Part shown: in pieces, positions 54,951 through 62,084 of the stretch
Position numbering within the stretch: position 1 is the first letter of the stretch
Layout: each line of letters starts with the position of its first letter
Source of the DNA: Streptomyces liangshanensis
Lineage (GTDB): Bacteria; Actinomycetota; Actinomycetes; Streptomycetales; Streptomycetaceae
Assembly: GCF_011694815.1 (NCBI RefSeq)
Contig: NZ_CP050177.1
Coordinates: 5,868,001 to 5,932,000 of the forward strand
Reading direction: 5' to 3'
Length of the DNA stretch: 64,000 nucleotides
Notes under the pieces: generated by a model
Seen by the model: only the letters and a program-made list of their open reading frames with translations
Databases searched by the model: none
What the model was told of the DNA's origin: nothing
Made by a program: the position numbers and the translations under genes

Positions 54951-55892
54951 GTGAGTCTTCCCGAGATCAGAACGCTGCCCGTGCCCGACGGCCTGGAGGG
55001 CGAGCGTGTCGACGCCGCCCTCGCCCGGATGTTCGGGTTCTCCCGTACGAAGGCGGCCGAGCTCGCCGCCTCCGGGAAGGTCCAGGTCGACGGAGCCGCC
55101 GTCGGGAAGTCCGACCGGGTCAGCGGCGGGGCCTGGCTGGAGGTGGAGCTCCCCGAGCCCGCCCAGCCGATACGTATCGTCGCCGAGCCCGTCGAGGGCA
55201 TGGAGATCATCCACGACGACGACGACATCGTCGTGATCGTCAAGCCCGTCGGCGTGGCCGCCCACCCCAGCCCCGGCTGGACCGGCACCACCGTCATCGG
55301 CGGCCTGGCCGCGGCCGGCTACCGCATCTCCACCTCGGGCGCCGCCGAGCGCCAGGGCGTCGTCCACCGGCTCGACGTCGGCACCTCGGGGCTGATGGTC
55401 GTCGCCAAGTCGGAGCGCGCGTACACGCTGCTCAAGGCGCAGTTCAAGGAGCGTGTCGTCGACAAGCGCTACCACGCGCTGGTGCAGGGCCACCCCGACC
55501 CGATGAGCGGCACGATCGACGCCCCCATCGGCCGGCACCCGAACCACGACTACAAGTTCGCGGTCACCGCCGAGGGCAAGCCGTCGGTCACGCACTACGA
55601 CCTGATCGAGGCGTTCCGGTCGGCGTCGCTGCTGGACATCAAGCTGGAGACGGGCCGCACCCACCAGATCCGGGTGCACATGGCCGCCCACCGCCACCCG
55701 TGCGTCGGCGACGTCACGTACGGCGCGGACCCCACGCTGGGCAAGCGGCTGGGGCTCACCCGGCAGTGGCTGCACGCGGTGCGCCTCGGCTTCGAGCACC
55801 CGTCGGACGGCCGGTGGGTGGAGTACGCGAGCACGTACCCGGCCGATCTCCAGGGCGCGCTGGACCAGGTGAGAGCGGAGAGCAACGCATGA
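54951..55892 (+). CDS. RluD-type 23S rRNA pseudouridine synthase
   Basis: 313 residues from the GTG at 54951. An N-terminal S4 RNA-binding domain ([22 protein letters not shown]) precedes the catalytic domain with [18 protein letters not shown], whose Asp is the nucleophile, then RYHALV and [12 protein letters not shown]. It isomerises uridines in helix 69 or a similar 23S site. No ribosome-binding site; CATACT 6 nt before the GTG suggests a leaderless start. Follows lspA by 17 bp and overlaps the acetyltransferase gene (ATGA). Confidence 0.94.
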   Translation: MSLPEIRTLPVPDGLEGERVDAALARMFGFSRTKAAELAASGKVQVDGAAVGKSDRVSGGAWLEVELPEPAQPIRIVAEPVEGMEIIHDDDDIVVIVKPVGVAAHPSPGWTGTTVIGGLAAAGYRISTSGAAERQGVVHRLDVGTSGLMVVAKSERAYTLLKAQFKERVVDKRYHALVQGHPDPMSGTIDAPIGRHPNHDYKFAVTAEGKPSVTHYDLIEAFRSASLLDIKLETGRTHQIRVHMAAHRHPCVGDVTYGADPTLGKRLGLTRQWLHAVRLGFEHPSDGRWVEYASTYPADLQGALDQVRAESNA

Positions 55893-56374
55893 CCACCACC
55901 GACGCCGGTTCCCTCGGCCACGCGATACGGGAGGCGACGGGGCCGGAGGACCGGGAGGCGTGCTTCGCGGTCCGCAAGGAGGTCTTCGTCCTCGAACAGG
56001 GCGTGCCCGAGGACATCGAGTACGACGGCCGCGACGACGACGCGATTCAGGTCCTCGCCCTCCGGGACGACGGCGTGCCCCTGGGCACCGGACGGCTGCT
56101 GTACGGCCCCGGCGCGGCGGACCGGACCGGCGGCGACCTGAGCGTGGGCGCCCTGGGCCGCCTCGCGGTGAAGGGGGCCGCACGCGGCCGGGGACTGGGC
56201 GCGGCCCTGGTCCGCGCCATCGAGGACGCGGCGCGTGAACGCGGCCTCACCGCGGTGGATCTGCACGCGCAGACCCACGCGCTGGGTTTCTACGAGCGTC
56301 TGGGGTACGAGGCGTACGGACCGGAGTTCCTGGACGCGGACATCCCGCACCGCTCGATGCGGCGCACGCTGTAG
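55889..56374 (+). CDS. GNAT-family N-acetyltransferase (ElaA-like)
   Basis: 161 residues. GNAT fold: N-terminal [23 protein letters not shown] is characteristic of the ElaA subfamily, the acetyl-CoA pyrophosphate loop is GRGLGAALV within [12 protein letters not shown], and the C-terminal strand has [20 protein letters not shown]. Substrate unknown. Overlaps the rluD stop by four bases, so the lspA-rluD-acetyltransferase genes form one unit. Confidence 0.92.
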   Translation: MTTTDAGSLGHAIREATGPEDREACFAVRKEVFVLEQGVPEDIEYDGRDDDAIQVLALRDDGVPLGTGRLLYGPGAADRTGGDLSVGALGRLAVKGAARGRGLGAALVRAIEDAARERGLTAVDLHAQTHALGFYERLGYEAYGPEFLDADIPHRSMRRTL

Positions 56375-56498
56375 CGGTGACCTGCGCCCTTCCGGCCCCG
56401 TAGGCAAGGCCCAGCTCGCCCGAATCCCGCCGGGAGCGTGGCAGGCTTGGCCGCCTGAGCCGGCCTGACCGGGCCGCAGAGACGCCGGAGGGCGCACC

Positions 56499-58085
56499 GT
56501 GGACCAGCTGGCCCTGCTGCTCGTGCTCCTGCTGGGGGCGGTCGTCACCGTGCCGCTGGGAGCGCGGCTCGGGCTGCCGCCGCCGGTGCTGATGACGATC
56601 ATCGGGATCGTCCTGGCGCTGCTGCCGTTCGTGCCGAACGTGGACGTCTCGCCGGACCTGATCCTTCCGCTGCTGCTCCCCCCGATCCTGTACGCCGCCG
56701 TCCAGCGGACGTCCTGGCGGCAGTTCACGGCCAACAAGCGCCCCATCTTCCTGCTCGCCGTCGCCCTGGTGTTCGTGACGACGGCCGCGGTGGCGGCGGT
56801 CGCGAGCGCGGTTGTCCCCGGGCTGCCGATCGCCGCCGCGCTGGTGCTCGGCGCGCTGGTCGCGCCGCCCGACCCGGTGGCCGCGACTGCCGTCGCCGGC
56901 TCGCTCGGGCTGCCCCGGCGGCTGGTGTCGATCCTGGAGGGGGAGGGCCTGTTCAACGACGTCACCGCGATCGTGCTGTACCACGTGGCGGTCGCGGCGG
57001 CCGTCAGCGGCACCTTCTCCTGGCCGGTGGCCGTCGGCCAGTTCGCGCTGTCCGCGGTGGTTGCCGTGGTGATGGGGCTCGCGCTCGGCTGGATCACCAA
57101 CAAGCTGATGTCGCTGCTCGACGACGCGACCCTCCAGGTCGGGCTGACGCTCCTGGTGCCGTTCGCCGCGTACGTCCTGGCGGAGGAGGCGCACGGCTCG
57201 GGCGTCCTCGCCGTCCTCACCGTCGCCCTCTACCTGGCCGAGCACTCCGCGGACGCCGACGACGTCATGGGGCGGCTGGCCGGGAACGCGTTCTGGCAGA
57301 TCGTCGACACGCTGGTCACCGGGATCGCCTTCGGCCTGATCGGGCTGGAACTCCACCAGGCCTTCGGCACCGGCGACGGCCGGGGCGGCGTACTGCTGGG
57401 CTGGAGCGCCGCCGTGGTCGGGGTGGTCGTCGGGGTGCGGCTGCTCTACCTGATGCCGGCGACCTGGCTGGCGAAGCGCCTGCACAAACTCCGCGACTAC
57501 GACGAGGAGATCCCGGTCAGCTGGCGCGAGACCGTGGTCATGTGGTGGGCGGGGATGCGCGGGGTGGCCTCCGTGGCGCTGGCGCTGGCGATCCCGCTCA
57601 AGACCGACAGCGGGGAGCCGTTCCCGGGCCGCGACGAGATCATCTTCATCGCGTTCGCCGTCATCATGGCCACGCTGGTCTTCCAGGGGCTGACCCTGCC
57701 GTGGCTCGTGCGGCGGCTCGGGGTGCGGGCGGACACGGACGCCGAACGCGAGCTGCTCAACGACCTCGCGGGGCGCGCCGCGAAGGCCGCGCGGCACCGG
57801 CTCCGCGAGATCGAGAGCGTCGAGGACCTGCCGGACGACCTGAGTGAGCGGCTGCTGCGGGTGGCGTTCGACCTGGGGGTGCGGATCAGCCCGGACATCG
57901 TGGACGACGAACGGCGCGAGGGGTTCCGGCGGCGGGTGGACCGGATCAAGGTCGTCCAGCGGATCCAGCGGGAGATGATGTCGGCGGCGCGGCACGAGAT
58001 CCTCGCGGCGCGCAGCGAGCCGGGGGCGGATCCGGAGCTGGTGGACCGGGTGCTGCGGCACCTGGACGTGAGCAGCATGCGATAG
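56499..58085 (+). CDS. Na+/H+ antiporter, CPA1 (NhaP/NHE-like) family
   Basis: 528 residues, about twelve membrane helices in the first ~400, and a charged cytoplasmic C-terminal domain. CPA1 signature segments include LLLPPILYAAVQRTSW, LVAPPDPVAATAVAGSLGLPRRLVSILEGEGLFNDVTAIVLY (with the ion-binding ND pair and the DPVA motif), and WWAGMRGVASVALALAIP. It exchanges cytoplasmic Na+ or K+ for protons to hold pH. The GTG start has CCGGAGG upstream. A small ACGGCC-TTC-GGCCGT hairpin at 58112-58126 follows. Confidence 0.93.
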   Translation: MDQLALLLVLLLGAVVTVPLGARLGLPPPVLMTIIGIVLALLPFVPNVDVSPDLILPLLLPPILYAAVQRTSWRQFTANKRPIFLLAVALVFVTTAAVAAVASAVVPGLPIAAALVLGALVAPPDPVAATAVAGSLGLPRRLVSILEGEGLFNDVTAIVLYHVAVAAAVSGTFSWPVAVGQFALSAVVAVVMGLALGWITNKLMSLLDDATLQVGLTLLVPFAAYVLAEEAHGSGVLAVLTVALYLAEHSADADDVMGRLAGNAFWQIVDTLVTGIAFGLIGLELHQAFGTGDGRGGVLLGWSAAVVGVVVGVRLLYLMPATWLAKRLHKLRDYDEEIPVSWRETVVMWWAGMRGVASVALALAIPLKTDSGEPFPGRDEIIFIAFAVIMATLVFQGLTLPWLVRRLGVRADTDAERELLNDLAGRAAKAARHRLREIESVEDLPDDLSERLLRVAFDLGVRISPDIVDDERREGFRRRVDRIKVVQRIQREMMSAARHEILAARSEPGADPELVDRVLRHLDVSSMR

Positions 58086-58131
58086 GGCGCTGCCGCGCGG
58101 GGGGTGGGTGCACGGCCTTCGGCCGTAGTGT

Positions 58132-58154
58132 GTCCTCAATCGCCGGACGGGCTT
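58132..58154 (-). repeat. Single copy of the dispersed 23-bp repeat
   Basis: Same element as at 13.3-13.7 and 49.65 kb, inverted, with A in place of G at the variable position (CGGCGATTGAGGAC on the minus strand). Lies 47 bp after the antiporter stop, beside the small hairpin. Confidence 0.85.
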
Positions 58155-58223
58155 GATTTGGCCCGGCCGGGGTCCTGCCGTTCCTGTTCGGGGCGTGGGT
58201 CGGGGGGCTGGCAGGATGGCGGG

Positions 58224-58793
58224 ATGGACATCATGCTTTTCCACTCGATGTACGGCCTGCGCCCGGCCGTGCACGCGGGTGCGGACCGGCTGCGCGCGGC
58301 CGGGCATCACGTGCACGTGCCCGACCTCTTCGAGGGGCAGACCGCCGGGACGGCGGAGGAGGGCGTCGCGCTGAAGGACAAGATCGGCAAGGAGGAGCTG
58401 CTGCGGCGGGCGATCCTGGCCGCCGCGCCGTACTCCGAGCGCGGCCTGCTGTACGCCGGGTTCTCGCTCGGCGGCTCGATCGCGCAGACCCTCGCGCTGG
58501 GGGACGAGAAGGCGCGCGGGCTGCTGCTCCTGCACGGGACGTCGGACATCGCGGAGAACGCGGAGGTCGACGACCTGCCCGTACAGCTGCATGTCGCCGA
58601 CCCGGACCCGTTCGAGTCGCACGACTGGTTGAACACCTGGTACCTGCGGATGCGCCGCATCGGCGCGGACGTCGAGATCTACCCGTACCAGGGTGCCGGG
58701 CACCTCTACACCGACCCCGGCCTGCCGGACTACGACGAGTCCGCCGCGGAGCGGACCTGGCGGACCGCGCTCGGGTTCGTCGACTCGCTGTAG
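58224..58793 (+). CDS. Dienelactone-hydrolase-family protein
   Basis: 189 residues. Alpha/beta hydrolase with the DLH layout: MLFHSMYGLRP at the start, GHHVHVPDLFEG, the nucleophile elbow YAGFSLGGS, an acid region VADPDPFESHDW, and the catalytic His in YQGAGHLYTDP. The usual nucleophile of dienelactone hydrolases is Cys; here it is Ser, so it may act as an ordinary esterase. Probably cytoplasmic. The ATG at 58224 has a CAGGAT element 6 nt upstream and no clear ribosome-binding site. Confidence 0.88.
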   Translation: MDIMLFHSMYGLRPAVHAGADRLRAAGHHVHVPDLFEGQTAGTAEEGVALKDKIGKEELLRRAILAAAPYSERGLLYAGFSLGGSIAQTLALGDEKARGLLLLHGTSDIAENAEVDDLPVQLHVADPDPFESHDWLNTWYLRMRRIGADVEIYPYQGAGHLYTDPGLPDYDESAAERTWRTALGFVDSL

Positions 58794-58860
58794 GGCTTAC
58801 GCGGGGGAGCGGGACGGGCCGGCCTTCGCCGCCCGCCCCGACCACGCCCGCACCCGCGGC

Positions 58861-59679
58861 TCAGGCCTTGAGCGCCGCGTTGATCGCCGTGTCGAACTGC
58901 GCCACCGTCATGGGCGGGTTCTGGCTGCCGTCGTCCGCGGTGAGCGTCTTGCCGTCCATCTTGAAGGTCGGGGTGCCCTGCACCCCGCTCTTGTCGAAGG
59001 TGGCGGACATCTTCATCGCCCACGCGTCGAACGTGCCCTGCTTGACGTCCTTCTGGAAGGTCGCGTTGTTCTTGAGGGCGCTCACCGAGTCGGCGACCTG
59101 GAGCAGGTAGCTGTCCTTGGCGAACTTGTCGTTCGTCTCCTCCGGGTGGAACTGCGTGGAGTAGAGCGCGGTCTTGTACTGGAGGAACGCCTCGGGGCTC
59201 ACGTTGAGCGCGGCGCCCAGCGCGGACAGCGCGTTCTTCGACCCGGTGCCGTTGTCGGAGTTGTCGATGAACGTCGCGCCGACGTACTGGATCTTGAACT
59301 TGCCCGCGTCGATGTCGTTCTGGACCGTCTTGCCGACCGTCTGCTCGAACTGGGCGCAGATCGGGCAGCGGGAGTCCTCGAAGACCTCCAGGGTCTTCGG
59401 GGCGGACGCCTTGCCGATGACGACGGTCGTGCCGTTGGTGCCCGTGGTGTTCTTCGGGGCCACGATGGTCGTCGCGTTCTTCGCGGCCTCCCAGTGGGAG
59501 GGCTTGTTGCCTTGGACGACGGCGTAACCGACCCCGCCGGCTATCGCGAGGAGGACGACGGCCGAGCCGGCCACGATCCCCTGGCGGCGGATCCGGTCCT
59601 TCTTCGCCTGGCGCTCGCGCTCCTGGCGCAGCCGTTCGCGGGCGGCGGCCTTGTTGGCCTGGTTGTTGCGTGTGCTCAT
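58861..59679 (-). CDS. Membrane-anchored DsbA-like thiol:disulfide oxidoreductase
   Basis: 272 residues. A highly basic cytoplasmic N-terminus, one membrane helix at about residues 36-56 (VAGSAVVLLAIAGGVGYAVV), and an extracytoplasmic thioredoxin-fold domain with the active site CPIC at 105-108 and the cis-Pro in QGTPTF near the C-terminus. The helical insert between them is typical of DsbA (thioredoxin_4 family). It should form or rearrange disulfides in exported proteins. Convergent with the hydrolase gene; the membrane-protein gene upstream on the same strand may share its transcript. Confidence 0.94.
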   Translation of the reverse strand: MSTRNNQANKAAARERLRQERERQAKKDRIRRQGIVAGSAVVLLAIAGGVGYAVVQGNKPSHWEAAKNATTIVAPKNTTGTNGTTVVIGKASAPKTLEVFEDSRCPICAQFEQTVGKTVQNDIDAGKFKIQYVGATFIDNSDNGTGSKNALSALGAALNVSPEAFLQYKTALYSTQFHPEETNDKFAKDSYLLQVADSVSALKNNATFQKDVKQGTFDAWAMKMSATFDKSGVQGTPTFKMDGKTLTADDGSQNPPMTVAQFDTAINAALKA

Positions 59680-59767
59680 GATCGGTGACTCCGTGTGAGG
59701 AAGCGCCCGTGCCGGTGACGGCCGGCGCTGGTGGGGATGCGGACGGGGTGGGGGAGCGGCGGCGGGC

Positions 59768-60472
59768 TCAGACGGAGCTGAGCGCGAGGCGCGGCGGTCC
59801 CCGGCGTCCTACGGAGTGCACGAGCAGGTGGGTACGGTTCGGGCGCGGCCGGCCCGTGGGACGTGCTCCGCGCCGTACCGTCCGGCGGACGGTCCCCGCG
59901 ACGGAGGCGAAGGCGACGAGCAGCGGCCGGAACGCGGAGGTGGCGGCGGTCCGTACCAGACCGGCCAGCGCGGCCTCGCCGTGCCGCAGCCAGACCGTGG
60001 CGAGCAGCCCGATCGAGACGTGCACGGCGAGCAGCAGCCAGGGCAGGACCGGGTCCGGGGAGTTCAGCAGCGCCGCGGCGCCCCGCTCGGGGGAGACCAC
60101 TCCGGGGAGCGGGCCGCCCACGCCGCCCCCGCACAGCACGTCGAGGCCGACCGAGCGCAGCGACCCCGTGACGGGCCCGCCGGCCTGGCCGTAACAGAAC
60201 TGCTGGCCGCTGGTGAAGACGGTGTCCGCCGCCAGCTCCAGCGGGACGAGCAGCGCGGCGATGGGCCAGAAGCCCCGCTCGCGGCCCGCTGTCGCGTACG
60301 CCACGAGGAACACCACGGCGCTCAGCCCGGCGACGACGGGCAGCGGCAGGGGGACCCGGGAGAGCAGCACGTGGGAGCCCACGGACAGCGTCACGACGAG
60401 TGCCGTGAACAGAGCTGCCCGCAGCACTCTCAGCTGCGTCCCGGAAATGTCCATTGTCGCCGAGTGTGCCAT
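59768..60472 (-). CDS. Membrane protein with conserved cysteines, function unknown
   Basis: 234 residues from the ATG at 60472 (a second ATG at 60454 is possible). Four membrane helices: LRAALFTALVVTLSVGSHVLL, VVAGLSAVVFLVAYATA, WPIAALLVPLELAADTVF, and PWLLLAVHVSIGLLATVWL, with an Arg/Pro-rich cytoplasmic tail. An extracytoplasmic loop holds two cysteines (QQFCYGQAGG and DVLCGGG). It lies just upstream of the DsbA-like gene with an 88-bp gap. The cysteines and position hint at a redox partner, but it lacks the CXXC of VKOR or DsbB. I do not recognise the family. Confidence 0.8.
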   Translation of the reverse strand: MAHSATMDISGTQLRVLRAALFTALVVTLSVGSHVLLSRVPLPLPVVAGLSAVVFLVAYATAGRERGFWPIAALLVPLELAADTVFTSGQQFCYGQAGGPVTGSLRSVGLDVLCGGGVGGPLPGVVSPERGAAALLNSPDPVLPWLLLAVHVSIGLLATVWLRHGEAALAGLVRTAATSAFRPLLVAFASVAGTVRRTVRRGARPTGRPRPNRTHLLVHSVGRRGPPRLALSSV

Positions 60473-60503
60473 GCCCGCCTGTAAACAGCCCCTAAAGGCC
60501 CGG

Positions 60504-60538
60504 ACGCCGGGCGGACCGGGGAGGCCCGCCCGGCGTCA
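60504..60538 (-). terminator. Terminator hairpin after the DUF2252 gene
   Basis: A perfect 12-bp stem (60504-60515 with 60527-60538; GACGCCGGGCGG arms) begins 5 bp beyond the DUF2252 stop; on the minus strand CCTTTAGGGGCTGTTT follows, giving some T-richness. Confidence 0.75.
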
Positions 60539-60542
60539 CGAC

Positions 60543-61883
60543 CTACGCCAGCCGCCCGTTGCGGAACAGGTCCACGAAGATCTGGTGGTCGGCCCGCGCC
60601 CGCGCCCCGTACGCGTGCGCGAAGTCCACCAGCATCGCCGCGAAGCCGTCCTCGTCGCCCGCGATCGCCGCGTCGATGGCCCGCTCGGTGGAGAACGGCA
60701 CCAGCGAGTGGCCGCTCTCGTCGTCCGCCGCCGCGTGCATCGTCGCCGTCGCCCTGCCCAGGTCCGCGACGACCGACGCGATCTCCTCGGGGTCGTCCAG
60801 GTCCGACCAGTCCAGGTCCACCGCGTACGGCGAGACCTCCGCGACCAGCTGGCCCGCCCCGTCCAGCTCCGTCCAGCCCAGCCACGGGTCCGCGTGCGCC
60901 TGGAGCGCCCGCTGCGAGATCACCGTGCGGTGGCCCTCGTGCTGGAAGTACTCCCGGACGGCCGCGTCCGTGATGTGCCGCGACACCGCCGGAACCTGCG
61001 CCTGCTTCATGTAAATCACGACGTCGTTCTCCAGGGCGTCGCTGTTGCCCTCCAGCAGGATGTTGTACGAGGGCAGCCCGGCCGACCCGATGCCGACCCC
61101 GCGCCGCCCCACGACGTCCTTCACGCGGTACGAGTCCGGGCGGGTCAGGCTCGACTCGGGGAGGGTCTCCAGGTAGCCGTCGAAGGCCGCGAGGATCTTG
61201 TACCGCGTCGCCGCGTCCAGCTCGACGGCGCCGCCGCCGGGCGCGAAGCGCCGCTCGTACTCCCGGATCTCCGTCATCGAGTCGAGCAGCGCGAACCGGG
61301 TCAGCGAACGGGCCGCGCGCAGCGCCCCGAGCAGCGGCCCCTGGGCGCTGTCCAGCGTGAAGGGCGGCACCTCGTCGTTCTTGACGCCCGTCGCCAGCGC
61401 GTGGATCCGCTCGCGGTACGCGCCCGCGTAGATCTCCACCAGCTCGGTGATCTGCTCGTCGCTCAGCGCCTTCGTGTACCCGATGAGCGCGAGGGAGGCC
61501 GCGAAGCGCTTGAGGTCCCAGGTGAAGGGACCGATGTACGCCTCGTCGAAGTCGTTGACGTTGAAGATCAGCCGGCCGTTGGCGTCCATGTACGTGCCGA
61601 AGTTCTCCGCGTGCAGGTCGCCGTGGATCCACACCCGGCCGGTGCGCTCGTCCAGGAACGGCCCGCTCGCCCGGCTCCCCGACCGCTGCTGCTCCAGGTC
61701 GTGGTAGAAGAGGGCCGCCGTGCCCCGGTAGAACGCGAACGCGGACGCCGCCATCTTCCGGAACTTCACCTTGAAGGCGGACGGATCGGCGGCCAGGAGC
61801 CGGCCGAAAGCGGTGCCGAACACGGCGAGGATCTCCTCGCCGCGCTCCTCGTCGGCTGTTTCTGCGGGACGCGGGACCGACAT
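60543..61883 (-). CDS. DUF2252 protein (aminoglycoside-phosphotransferase-like fold)
   Basis: 446 residues from the ATG at 61883, with AGGAGG upstream. It has kinase-like catalytic motifs: WIHGDLHAENFGT (Brenner-type HGDLHxEN) near residue 92 and NVNDFDEAYIGPFTWDLKR (metal-binding DFD) near 115, then VKDVVGRRGVGIGSAGLPSY later in the chain. The DUF2252 family is large in actinomycetes with no settled function; the motifs suggest a small-molecule kinase or a pseudokinase. No signal peptide or membrane helix. Divergent from dnaE. Confidence 0.93.
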   Translation of the reverse strand: MSVPRPAETADEERGEEILAVFGTAFGRLLAADPSAFKVKFRKMAASAFAFYRGTAALFYHDLEQQRSGSRASGPFLDERTGRVWIHGDLHAENFGTYMDANGRLIFNVNDFDEAYIGPFTWDLKRFAASLALIGYTKALSDEQITELVEIYAGAYRERIHALATGVKNDEVPPFTLDSAQGPLLGALRAARSLTRFALLDSMTEIREYERRFAPGGGAVELDAATRYKILAAFDGYLETLPESSLTRPDSYRVKDVVGRRGVGIGSAGLPSYNILLEGNSDALENDVVIYMKQAQVPAVSRHITDAAVREYFQHEGHRTVISQRALQAHADPWLGWTELDGAGQLVAEVSPYAVDLDWSDLDDPEEIASVVADLGRATATMHAAADDESGHSLVPFSTERAIDAAIAGDEDGFAAMLVDFAHAYGARARADHQIFVDLFRNGRLA

Positions 61884-62084
61884 CGCTGGGTGCCTCCTGG
61901 TGCAGGTGCTGAGGGGTCGGCGGCGCCTCGGCGCCGTCGGAAGTGGCAACGCACGACGGTACTCGCCAGTGCCCGCCGGTGGGTCCGTCCAGGCCTCCTT
62001 TGTCGGTGCCGAGTCGTAGACTCCACGCTGTCCCCCCAGACTGTTCCGCAGCCTGTCGATCGCCGTTCGCCGGAGGCCCCCGTC

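Noticed and set aside
59768..60472. VKOR or DsbB assignment for the membrane protein
   Set aside because: It lacks a CXXC active site and the conserved Ser/Cys pattern; the two loop cysteines alone are not enough.
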